Assembly (NCBI GenBank): GCA_026874595.1
Contig: CM049311.1
Location: 69,667,453-69,731,452 of the forward strand
From: Sipunculus nudus
Lineage: Eukaryota; Annelida; Sipuncula; Golfingiida; Sipunculidae
Length of the DNA: 64,000 nt
Reading direction: 5' to 3'
The translations under genes and the position numbers were made by a program. Positions within the stretch are counted from its first letter, which is position 1; each line of letters starts with the position of its first letter. Under the pieces are notes generated by a model. The model did no database searches. It was not told where the DNA came from and saw only the letters and a program-made list of their open reading frames with translations. Of the stretch, positions 26,801-39,800 are shown one piece after another.

Positions 26801-29800
26801 TTTTTTTGGTCTTATTTTATAATCTTAGACTTTTTTCCTGTGACAGCTTCACGTGGACATGGTTTTACTTATTTCATTCTTATGGAACATGTTTCAGTTT
26901 GTATTTTTTCTTTATTTTCTTAAAAGTCACAAGAGATTTTTAGCTCAGCTGACCTTCAATCATGCTGGGCTATAGCGATGGGTCTTTGTCCGGCGTCCTT
27001 CCGTCTGTCTGTCCGGCCGTCCGGCCGGCCGTCCGGCCGTTAGCAGGGCACAAATCGTAACCGTAGGGGCTAGGGCCATGAACCCTTTGCAGTCTTAGAG
27101 GTTATAAAAAGATCTCCTTGCAAACCTGAAATTAGGTCACTGCGACCTATATTTTCGAAGTTGTGGGGTGTGTTTGCACCCCCCAGAAATAACTCTTTGA
27201 GACAAAATTTTCATCCCAAACCTTCCATCTTTCACATACAGCTCACCTACCAACAGGGTAAGAACCATAATTTTTTTTAGGTCAAAAGGTCAAAGGTCAA
27301 GGTCACAGGGGCCTCTTCTTTGAAAAGCCTGTGGATGCATTTTAAGCCAACCCTTTCATCCCAATTCTTTGATCTTTCACATATAGCTCACCTACTAAGT
27401 TGGAGAAGAATCCTATAGATTTTGAGGTCACAAGGTCAAAGGTCAGGGTCACAGGATCCACTACTTTGAAAAGGTTGTGGACACATTTCAAGCTAGACTT
27501 TTCATTCCAAACCTTCCAGCACTGATATCGCTTCTCTGCCAACAGGGGAAAAGACCTGTTGATTTTGAGGTCAAAGGTCAAGTTCACAGCACCCACTTCT
27601 TGCGTGGAGTCTTTTTCAGGCAAACTTTTCAATCTGTACCTTCAATCTGTCATATATGGCTTACCTACCAATAAGGGAAGAAGCCTATTGATGTTGAGGT
27701 CAAAAAGTCAAAGGTCAAGGTCACAATATTTAATTGTTCTAAACGCTTGTGAGCATATTTCAAGTGTAACTGTTCAACCCAGACCTTCAGTCTTTCACAT
27801 ATGCCACATCTATGCAACACTCAGTTTGACTCAAACTTCATATTTATGGGTCTTTTTGCTTGAATAAATAACTTATTGATTTTGGGGTCAGCTGGTCAGC
27901 AGGTTAAAGGTTGCAGGTCAAAGTTATTCACCCATTGGTTGCAAAGTAATTACACCAGATTTAAGTGGTTAGTAGTTACCCATCATTTAGAAAGAATCCA
28001 GTTGATATATGGGCAAAAGGCCAAGGTCATAGGTCAGGGATGTTCACAATTACTTATTTTATAGACCATCTCTATTTTTCTTGTATATATAACCATCCCA
28101 CTCCAGCTGGTACATCTCCCTGTGTGGCTGTAATTGTGAGTGACACTGGCGACATATGACTCCCTTTTGTTTCAGCCTATTAAGTGATAAGGCTCAGTGA
28201 TAAGTACCTCGTTACTTCATAACAAAAACACTGTTGTCAGAATGCTTCAGCCAGGCATTAAGACTATGAGAGTATAGTATTAAGGTTTAGCTACTGATTT
28301 ATAAGATGATGGGAACATTTTGCAGTTTATTTTATGGAATCCTAGCAATAAACTTAGTTTCCTAGATATCTGAATATTTTAATATATATCACCACATATA
28401 AAAGCAAGTGTTTGTTCTCATAATATGTGGATGTGTACCTTGATTTAGGATGGCTTTTTGTTTTATTTCAAGACTCTTAGTCATGCTTTCTGCATTTCTT
28501 TTCTTTCAGGTTTGGCAGTTTACCTACCCTGCTGACCCCATTGAAAAGCAGAGTGATAATAAAAAATATTGGACTTACACTTTTTACAATTGCATATCTA
28601 TAATTCTGATATGAGGGCCTGGACATGCCTTTTGAATTATTTTGGGCATCCATTACTGGATAATTTGCCCCAAGTTTGGTCTCTTATTGGAGAATGTGGG
28701 ATATCAAATGTCATACTTGTCAGAAATCCATTATGTCTGCCAGTTAGCCACCTTAGAAATTCTTTCTTCAGTGCAGTTTCAGTAATTTTCTTTAATGTTT
28801 GGTCCGATTTAGAGAATGTTTGTTGTCTGATTTCAGACTTGTCAGAAGTCCAATATGGACACCAGGCAGCCATCTTTTAATTCCTTTTGATCATTTTATC
28901 TCAAGAACAGTTAAAGTGAATGCAGTTGGATGTATATTTATGTAATCTTGTAAAGGATTGGGTCAAATATTTCTGAATAAATATTACCATCATTTATAAA
29001 AGTGCAGTACAGTTGGCTTGTATTGAATAAAAATTCACACAGAAACACCTGTTTCTCAATAATTCTTGCATGTATTTCCTTGATTTTTGCTATATATTTT
29101 GATCTTATATTTGCCCTTTGTGGTGTTCCTTTTGAGACTGATAGGTTTCAAGCAAGCTGTTGGAATAGTTCCTGATAGCTTAACAATCATGCATTTTCCT
29201 CAGACCATCAATTCACTGTGTTTTAACCAGACAAAGGTGACATATATTTCTGTTGTCATAGAAAATTTTCAACAAATTGGCAAATTGGTTCTTCAAAATT
29301 TGACTGGAAGTTTTGAATCTCAGTCCATGATGTCACAGGTCATGCTTGGCAGCTGAGCGTCATGACCCATGGGTCACTTGTTTTCTTCTGTGACATATCT
29401 ATTATGACCATTAAAACCTGTCTCTTACATGTCTAGCTTTTGGCCTATATATATATGTAATCTATTTTCCTTCTTTATTTGAATATTAGAATATATATTT
29501 GATGCCTTAGACATCATTTAGTTTTGCATGAAAGACCAAAACAATAAGTGTCATATATTTAAATGAAAATAAAATTCATGTTTTATTCATGGTAAATGCA
29601 AGAAATGTTTCGCATGTCATAAAGTTGAGGAAGAACATAGAGAACAGCACCAAACATTTGCTTATTGTTATTATTTATGTTATAACCTCACTATATTATT
29701 CATTTTTTTGCTTCTTTTCAGTTTAAATACAAGAGGCGGGTGTACAAGTTGATGAATGTGAACCCCCGAAAACTGAAACAGCTTCACACAAAGGTAGGTG

Positions 29801-30725
29801 GTATTGATAAAACAGATAAATGTCAGGGGCATTATCAGTGAGTGAATTCAGTCAGCAAACAGTATTTTGATGGATACTGTACCATTTTTGTTATGTTTCA
29901 GTAATTTGACCTAAAAATCATTGAGCAGAAGATAGGGTGTAATGTAGGGGTGGGGGGTGGGGGTGGGGGGTGGAGGGTAGAGTTGTACACTTTTAATAAT
30001 AATGACCTTACATCTTATTGGTTAGATGATATTATATCTTATACTGTTGTTTTGGCATAACAAAATGTTTTATGCTGATGCCACTACAAAAAACCTGAAT
30101 GTTTTTATTTAATGTAAAAATAACCTAGGATTTGGATATTTGATAATAGTAAAACTAGAAAATCTATCCTTTGGTTTAATTAATTCCTTTTTAGTGGTAC
30201 TATGATTACCACAGCAGTTCCACTTTTAAGATGATGTATTAAATTAAGTGAATCTTTCATGTTTTATACACCCAACCGCACACTTGGCACTCAGCCAGAG
30301 ACTAAAAGTCTCGGGAGACCGTGATATTTCATAGGGTCATTTAGTTTTAATGGAATTTGTTTTACACTCAGGAGATGTACATTGATGGATTGGGACAACA
30401 TCAGAGGTTTGGATAGTTAAAGTGAAATTTAAGGACAGTCATTCATGTCTTGTTTTGTTTCTAGGCTAATGTGAGACATTTTATGGAATGTGTTCGTGCT
30501 GGGGACCTGGAAAAGATCACCCGCTTTTGCAACAGAGGTCTTGACCCAAATTTATTTGAAAAAGAAACAGGAGGTTAGTTATTTGCATTCTTTAGGATTT
30601 CCTGGCCCAATTTTCTTAAAGAGCACTGTGTATCAACTTTGTGGTCATTAAGTTCTCATACATACCCACAGGTGGCAGTACTTGTTCTTCCATTTATTTT
30701 TGCATCTATGTATCTCTAAAATATG

Positions 30726-30804
<79 letters not shown>

Positions 30805-33800
30805 GATATATTTACATACATAAGCATTTGCACACACACACAATTTTATTTTTATTATTTTAAAATCATTTTAAAGTTGGCTAAGTGCATAAGAAATTCA
30901 TTTGAAGTGTATCTTAACCTGAACTATTATACGTCCTAAGAAATATATGATATTGGCAGTAAATTTGCTTTATGTAATATATAATATATAATATATAATA
31001 TATAATTATGTCTTGTCTTCATATACAGAGACTCCTTTGACCATAGCTGCCACAATGGGAAGGGCCCGCTCAGTCATTTTGACTCTAGTCAGCGGAGGGG
31101 CACACATTGACTTCAGATCAAGGGATGGCTTGACGCCTGTACACAAGGCTGCCAAAAAAGGAAATATGGAGGCATTGAAGGTCAGCTAGCCCTTGTATAA
31201 ACTTCATGACTTGTCTAGATAGCTTGAAGCTCTTCAAGTGCTTGTGACTTAAAAATTGATAAGTTTGATTCATGAAAATAGTTTGCTTCACGGGTAAGGC
31301 CCCTGAACAAGAGCTTAACCATAAATTACTATCACTGAACGAGTATAAAATAAAACAGAAACTTGTACTTCTCTGCAAAGTAAAGTTGTAAGAGATAAAA
31401 AGAGTGTTGGGACAATGTTATGGTTAGTATTTTTAATATGCCCATAACAGGAAAGTAGTAGAACAATTTGTTCTGTAGAATTTGTTTGAGTTAGCCAGTA
31501 GACAGGGCTTGATGTGCCCGTGGTTAAGTTTATACATTTTTACAGGTGCTATCAGTTTAATTAAATTAACCAATCAATATACTGAATGGTTTACATTTTA
31601 AAAAATATACAGTAAATTGATGTCGTCATCATTTTAAGACTGTGCTTTAGTTTAATGGGTAATGTTACTTGTAGGTGTAACTTTTGCACTGTTTGCCAGA
31701 CACTTGCAGTCTTACCTAGAACTTGATGCACCGTCACAGACACTATAAAATCTTCTCATGTTAATTGTAACTTTACCTTTTTGCAGACTCTGTTAGACCT
31801 TGGGGCATCACCCAACTACAAAGACTCGCGGGGGATCACCCCACTGTATCTGACCTGCAGCAGTGACACACCGCCTCGTGTGGTTGAGTTGTTGCTTCAC
31901 GACCATGCCGTTATAGGTGCTACAGATGACCGGGGCTGGACAGAAACGCATCAGGTATGTCATTGTGTCACAGAATTTATCAGCCATCCAGTTAAATCTG
32001 TCAGGCCATTTGTGTTTTATTTTCTGCTGGAAAATATATGAAATTTTATTGATGAGTAAAAAATGTTGGAAAAAAAATTTAAAACCCTTTAGGGAAATTA
32101 ATATTTTGTTACTTTCCCTTGTTGTATTTCGTTTTCCTACAGATTGAAAAAATACAATTTACCCACAGCTGAGTCTTAATTCGTACATAATCATTTTGAT
32201 CTCTGATATAAGCATTTTAGTCTGTACCAACATTCAGTATGGCAACACCTATGGATGATAAACAAGAATGTTTGTTTCTTAAAGTGTACTTTTCTGAAGG
32301 TTTAAACTTTCTAATCTGTGCTAAATTAATATTCAAAAGGAAACATTTGCATCATACATATCCTCGAGGAAGGGGTGGGTGGGGGAGAAATTGATAGAAT
32401 ACGAAGCCTTCCTGAAAACTATCAGGTTTTTATGTCAAATCTTTGGTTTCCTGCAGTTTTAAAGCAGTTATTAAGATTTCCCAACGTCTATCTTAAATCC
32501 TTCATGAAACTGGGAAAATTAAACTTTAACAGTGCTAAATCTGAGCCTTGTGTTATATCAAGGAGGACATGTAACAGTGATGTAAAATATGACTTTATCA
32601 TGTATCAGTGATGTAAAATATGACTTTTATCATGTAACAGTGATGTAAAATGTATGACTTTTATCATGTTTCAGTGATGTAAAATATGACTTTATCATGT
32701 AATAGTGATGTAAAATGTATGACTTTTATCATGTAACAGTGATGTAAAATGTATGACTTTTATCATGTATCAGTGATGTAAAATATGACTTTTATCATGT
32801 ATCAGTGATGTAAAATGTATGACTTTTATCATGTAACAGTGATGTAAAATGTATGACTTTTATCATGTATCAGTGATGTAAAATATGACTTTTATCATGT
32901 ATCAGTGATGTAAAATGTATGACTTTTATCATGTTTCAGTGATGTAAAATATGACTTTATCATATAACAGTGATGTAAAATGTATGACTTTTATCATTTA
33001 ACAGTGATGTAAAATGTATGACTTTTATCATGTATCAGTGATGTTTAATATGACTTTATCATGTATCAGAGATGTAAAATATGACTTTATCATGTATCAG
33101 AGATGTAAAATATGACTTTTATCATGTATCAGGGATGTAAAATATGACTTTTATCATGTAACAGTGATGTAAAATGTATGACTTTTATCATGTATCAGTG
33201 ATGTAAAATATGACTTTATCATGTAATAGTGATGTAAAATATGACTTTCATCATGTATCAGTGATGTAAAATATGACTTTCATCATGTATCAGTGATGTA
33301 AAATATGACTTTATCATTTAACAATGATGTAAAATATGACTTTTATCATGTAACAGTGATGTAAAATATGACTTTTGTCATATAACAGTGATGTAAAATA
33401 TGACTTATATCATGTAACAGTGATGTAAAATGTATGACTTTTTTTCTTCTCCAGGTTTGCAAGTACGGTCGAGTTCAGCATCTAGAACATTTATTGTTTT
33501 ATGGGGCCAACATGAACGTCCAGAACTCAAGTGGCAACACACCACTACATGTGTGTGCTGTGGAGAACCAGGTATCTATGAACTAGGTCTCTGTGGTTGT
33601 GTTCTACATCTATTAGATTAAACTTTGTAGAAACCTTTTCGCTTAAGCTACTTTGGTATTATATTATGATTGTGGTGGTAAAAAATGGATTTCTCCATAG
33701 AAAGATGTATATTTTTATAGTTTTTCTGACAGACCTTACAGCATAAGTAATTGTTATTTTGAAACAAAATTGAATCCCATAAGAATAATCTGAATTAACA

Positions 33801-36800
33801 GGTGTTAAATAAACCTCACTATGTCACATAACATGGTGTGAAGCACTACATGAATATCACAAAATTGTTCTTGGTAAATTGTGATTGTTTAAATTTATCT
33901 CAGGATTAAACATCTTAGGAATGTGCATTTTTGAGACGCAAGGTGATGTGTATACTTCATATCTTGTGTCAGTTAACGGGACGTTCCATCGTTTTTTACC
34001 TGTTTTTCATTATAGGAGTCTTGTGCACGGGTGCTGCTGTTTCGAGGGGCTGACAAAACTATCCAGAATTTTGCTAATCAGGATGCTTACCACACAGCAC
34101 TGATAGCAGGGAACCATGAGCTGGCCAGAATCATTGAAAAACATGACCCACAGGAAGCTGGTCAGTATCAAAACTCTTTCAATCACTCCATTCTTTAGCA
34201 ATGTGGTAATTCTATCATTTTCCTCATAGCCACAAGGTTTGGTGGGGGGGGGGGGGGGGGGGGTGCCATCTGGTGGCAAATTTATGAACTATTTTGAACA
34301 CTGCAGTGTCTTCCTCCATACTAATTTTGCATATGTAAACTTCCAGTTTCCCCCTTAAATTTTCAGTTATGTTAATAAATAATGAATTTTTTACTGCCAA
34401 TTATATCAATTTTGTACATTGAAATTTCCATGGTGTTGAAGATGTTAACTTTACCTGTAATCCACACCCACTGTGAATGTGTGGAAAATTGCATAATAAA
34501 GCCATGGCTAATCTTAAGTTCCCTGTTCAGATAAATACCTAAATATTGCATGATGACCTTAAATATGTCCGATATAAAAACATTGTCTAATATTAAAATA
34601 AAAAGTGGGTTCTGCTGAAATTTTCTGTATATACCTTACCCTACAGTTTGCCAATTTTGAGCAGCGCAATCACATACAACAACTTTGTATGATGAGCTGT
34701 CTAATGTTACAATTTTAATTACGCAAATTTATAAAAGATTGAAAACAGAGGTACCTTTCTTTACAGTGCCATTTCAAGAAGTGCCAAAGTACAACGAAAA
34801 AAGAAGGGGTCCAATAGATAATTTTAGAGCAACGTTAGTACGAAGTAGGAGTGATCCTCGACTTAACGAGAATCTTCATCAAGACTATAGATTAAAAACT
34901 TCTCAGACAGTCCGAGCTCTACCTCATTTTCGATCCAATGACAATCTCATGGATGATTGTAATGGTGGGGTGATGTTAGACCGATCAGCGCTGGACTCAC
35001 CGCGTTCTACAAGCATTTCTAGTGCTGGTTCAGGTAAGATATGGCTCAGTATATACTCATCTGTATATTCAATATATAATTGGTATATGTCATTGTATTA
35101 TTTAAAATTCATTGAAAATTAAATCCGAGGGAATATATCTTAGTCTGCAGTAACAGCAATCATTAATTATTTGTAGTATTCCTATAAATAATAAAATTTG
35201 TCACAAAAAGGCCACATATCTAACTAAGCAGGAAATTGGTCATCTATGTAAGAAATTTTAGGATCTCATGTTTCATGTCATGAATAGTTTAAAGAGATAA
35301 AAGTGAAACAGGGTCAGTTAGTTAGCCTTCTGCCTGAAACAGAAACAGTGTATGATAAGAAAACAAAACATGGTGTATACTCTGTTTCCTGGTAGAGTTT
35401 TCAATGTGTGGCACCAGTCACTTGTTATTTATATATAGTACATTTAATACAGTCCAGCCTGTTTATGTCATATTGTCCATGCAGTCTACAAATGTGATCA
35501 GTAACTGTGATGCCTGGGCTTCAAGGCTTGAACACATTTTTGACAGTGTGAGAACACGTCATCTAGAGTGTGTTTTGGATTTCAGACATCTTTGACTGTA
35601 AACAGAATTTTCTTACAACTGACTTGACACTAAATGGGCTTGTCTGTATAGTTTTCAAGATGTCACACACAGAATGGAATATCACCATCCCAGCCCAGTC
35701 TGTTCATTTTCCCTATTCCTTTGATATTATTCTCACCTGTGTGCAAATTTTCTTCTACATGATTTAATCCTTGATTGTGAAAAGTATCTAAAACATAGAA
35801 TTTGGGTTTATTTTTCCAAGATGCTATCAGCCAGTTCTGTCTGTGTAATTTTTCTTATCATAATGTCTAATTTAAAGTCAGTTTTTCATATTTTATTATA
35901 TGTATATGACTGATTCAATAATTATTTAAAAATGGTGTGCAGGGAAAACTTGTAAATCCAGTGAAATTGTTGTTAATGAATTTATTATACAATGCAGTAC
36001 CATAGATGACACTAAGAACAAACTTAGTCACAGACACACAGAATATCCCTTGAAAATTGAATCCTTATCTGTTGTTTGTTTTCACCAGGTTATTATCTTT
36101 CATACGGAGAAAATTTAAAAAGTCATTATGAATTTTGATGTTTTGAAAACAAATAAATATTGATAGCCTCACAGATCACTCCACTGCATGCCTTGACAAC
36201 TCTGTTGGGTGTCATCTTATGTAATTTATATATCACCCACCAGGTGGACTCCCGCCAAGTCTTTTACGCAAAATGCGATGTTACTCGTACTGTAGTGGTA
36301 ACGCTGATGGTAAGACCAGGTGTCACGCTCAGTGTCATGCTGCATGTCGTGATGTTTACACGATGTTATTTGTTCCTCTTTTAAGTTTTGAAAATGTTCA
36401 TTTACATCAGTCCTCCTAACCACTGCATGGTTTTGTTGTTTCTTCATCTAATTCTTCATCCCTCTTCTGTTGTTTGGAGAATTTATTTGAACATTCTGTT
36501 CATGGAAATGTTTACTGCATATAATGTTTATTGCATATTGTGGTCTGCATGCTGCATTATTTATTCAAATTTGTGTTTTTTAAGGGCTTCAACATTTTAC
36601 TCATGATCATCAGAATCCCTATGTACCAGTACTAGTTAAAAAAGTTTTTCATTTATATTTTAAGGTGAGGGATAGAATTTATTTTTAAGATTTTATAGCA
36701 GATATAAGGAGGGTCTGATTTTTATGTAGCTCACTTCTGTTGCAGTAGTGCTTACACACAGGTAAATTGAGTTAGCATCATTTCAGATTTGCTACCATTC

Positions 36801-39800
36801 TAGTAAGAATGCCTCAGAAGGAATTGGTAAAACCTTTAGATTTTTAGTAATACAGATTAAAGAAAATAAGTCACAACAGAGCAGGAGTAAATTAGAATGG
36901 CAGAATTCCTGCTAAACATCATACAGATTAAAAAGTCTCAGTCATAAAATTTATGAGAACTTGAGAGCCATGCTCAGTCTCTCATTAATAATTTACCTGG
37001 TTATCAATCATAACATACCTGGGCATTTCAGGCAAACATTTTCTGTATATTAAGGAAATATTCACAACACTGAATTTTATTTACTTTGGAGGCATAGTAT
37101 GGGTATAGAATGAAAGAGTTCATTCTTTTGATTTATTTGATAGATTGCTTCAACACCAACCCTTCCCCCTTAATTATATTAGTTTACAAGAAATACATGT
37201 AATAGTGAATTTCCCTTGCCTATAAATCTTGTTGGAAGCAAGGTTTTATGATGTTTGTTTTCAGTAGACTTTGATTTTTTATCAGCTTTTCTTTTCCTGA
37301 TTTTGACTAACCAATTGCACATATGCCATGCATTTGCATATGTATATATACATGAAATGCTATAATATACATAATAAATACAGTCAGCTTTATTATAATT
37401 GTAACATATTACAGGAGTATATTATGAAAAATGTATAGGTCATTCAGAAATGTATGTCATCAGATGATTAATCAAAATTAAAGCTGTCTTTTCCTACTAG
37501 GATCAGTTTAGCAATGGTTAAGCAAGATTTAAACTCTTGTTTTATGTGATTCTAAATGGAAGCTACTTTTTCTCTTTAATAAGCTATGATAGATACACCT
37601 ATGATTTAATGGTTTTCAGTTACCATCCTGGTAAATGAAATTTTCACACTGAGCATTGGGGCTAGATCAGAGCACTAATTTAAAGGTGTACATATTTTGT
37701 TTAAAGAAATTGTATATAAAGTGATTTCATGTAATTTTGATGTAATTGAAATTTGTAGCATCACTATTTATTAAATCAGTTTGATGTATAGTTTTATAAT
37801 TTGTATTTACCAGCCACAAATTTTAATTTAAATGTATATTCATACAGTTCAGTGGGTCTTCATGCCCAGTAATAGGAGATTTCTGGTTACAGTAATGTTT
37901 GATGAGTCTTTTTCAAAGTGTGCTTTATGTGGAAGGTATTGTATGCAATATGCTTAATGTACTGCGGTTGTCGTCTACAGAGGCCATCTATGAGTCCCTC
38001 CTGGACTTTAGTAATAAAGCCCCAGTCAAACGGTTGTACCTCACGCCTCCCGGCTGCATGTTCGTGTGTGTGCGATCGTTCGATCCCCAAGAAGTAGGGG
38101 ACCTCAGACTCAACAAAGGCGACGTTGTGGAAGGTGGCCATCCTTGTCCATATTTTGCATGTTTGGGTTATGGCTGTTCAGTTCAAGTTACAATGCATCA
38201 TGTATTTTGTTACTTACTGACTTCTCTTTCATTCCCACCTACTGGCCACTGTGAAGATTTATTTCTAGCTCATCATAGACATGTTGCCATGATGTGTCAT
38301 CTATTTACTTTTTGTCAATCTTTTTGCCGCTTTTTTCAGCAATGGCTGGATAGCTTATTTTGAATTGTACACAAGTTTAAGAAATATCATCTTGTCCCTA
38401 CCAGTTTTTCAGAACTAAAGGACACCTCTGTAAATGCAAACTATGCTGAAAATTACAGGATTTTATATTTAAAAAAAAATCTCAGCAGTGGCTGCATGGA
38501 GTGTGCTGCATGAAATTCAATACTTTCACAAAATTGGTGGCGACACCTACATCTGAGATTCTTTAAAGTTAAAAAGCTTTGGTTTTGAATTTGTTTGAAT
38601 CCTTGCAATAATTAACAGTTATATTTCATTCAGATAATTCAGAAAGATGTTTAACGAATGAAATAATACAGATCTCTGTTTTTTTCCTATATGCAAAATG
38701 GCCATAGGTCAACAGATGATATTGGAATATGTGTTTTAATTAATTATCTATGTTTATTACATTTTCCAGGTTTTACCAGTATTTGTTGCTGGGTATTTTA
38801 AGAGCTGTAATTGAGGTTGACTTAAGCATATTATTTAAGTCACCTTCAGTGTGACAACCATCTCTTTATTTATTTTAGTCATACTCTAGATGGATAACAC
38901 CCGATAAGTTGCTTAACTCCAGATAACGCTAGATGTTTCATATTAAGTAATTTCTTTCTTTTCTTTTTATGTTTTTATCAAATTATTCCCTGTGGATTTT
39001 AACCTCTTAAGAAATAAACAATTTTAAAATTTTCAATCCCTTCCCACGTTGTGGATAAGTACTTCTACATGTAAAAAATTTATATATGAATAAACCCACT
39101 ATTCTCAAGTTACCATATTTCAAGGAAAGAATTATTACCAATTATGAATCACAAGTGGATTATTGGTTTTGCATTGCTTGTAAGTTTCCCAGATTTCCAG
39201 CAGCAAAGGATATTTTTCAACATTTTGAAAACATGACACTTTTGCCAAAAGGAGGAAAAATTGGTCAGATTCCGGGATCTCCAGTCTTCAGTTACATGCA
39301 CATGGCTAGTTTTAATGTGGAAGCCCAGCATGTCTTTAATCCACTACTTAGTTATAACATATTTAGGTTTGGCCACGTTAGGTTTAGTTAAGTTTAACTG
39401 CATGATTATAGATTTAATATTCAAGAACTCACTATCACCCTGCTAGATGACAGTAGATGCATTTTGGATTGTCTGCAAGGCATCTTAAGCTGTTTGTTGG
39501 CATGTGATCTATTTAGTTTTTAGAACAGTTAAAATATAGCCACTTCCTCATTTCAACCCTTTTCATTCATATTTTTCTCCATACGCGTAAAGTATCTCTC
39601 TCCTATGTAATCAAGATCTGTCTTTTAACAGTTATCTTAAACATTTCTGTCCTTGTGCAGTCATTAATCAATCACTGGCATACAATTTTTATATTGTATA
39701 AATTAAACCCGATCTGCCAGGAGTTTGAAGATAATTTACATTGCTGGGAGTAAAGCCCTCAGTTGTTATGTGTCCAGAATTTTGTCTAGTATCAGTAGAC

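Larger units (their letters stand above)
16924..29721 (+). other. Shank intron 3 (12.8 kb)
   Basis: This is the longest intron in the window. It holds a degenerate tRNA-like SINE head (17266-17345), one copy of a dispersed repeat (18510-19310) whose second copy is at 26310-26755, a short local duplication (18727-18845), poly-C (21601-21611) and poly-G (22284-22296) runs, AGGTCA-type half-sites at 25066-25100, and a pearl-like mobile element (26937-29382). A 43-nt exon-like segment at 28511 is out of phase and was rejected. No host exon is recognised. Confidence 0.8.
30574..31028 (+). other. Shank intron 5 with two AT microsatellites
   Basis: A 455-nt intron, about a quarter of which is simple AT repeat: a TA dinucleotide run (30730-30801) and AATATAT heptamers (30976-31006) just before the acceptor. 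The two + and - open frames here only translate the TA run. Confidence 0.9.

Noticed and set aside
28511-28553. Exon-like segment after TTTCTTTTCTTTCAG encoding VWQFTYPADPIEKQ with a possible donor GTGATA
   Set aside because: Its phases (0 to 1) cannot fit between exon 3 and exon 4, which join directly in phase 0 and match the family without a gap. It also lies inside mobile element A.
32569-33441. Regular repeats that might suggest a CRISPR array
   Set aside because: Units abut with no unique spacers, and the setting is an intron of an animal gene. This is a minisatellite.
36089-36139. Acceptor-like TTTCACCAG followed by GYYLSYGENLKSHYEF and stop
   Set aside because: No donor before the stop and no family resemblance. 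It would truncate the protein before SH3.
39086-39391. 101-codon open frame in intron 12
   Set aside because: No family resemblance. Both strands are open over the same interval and no splice sites frame it.
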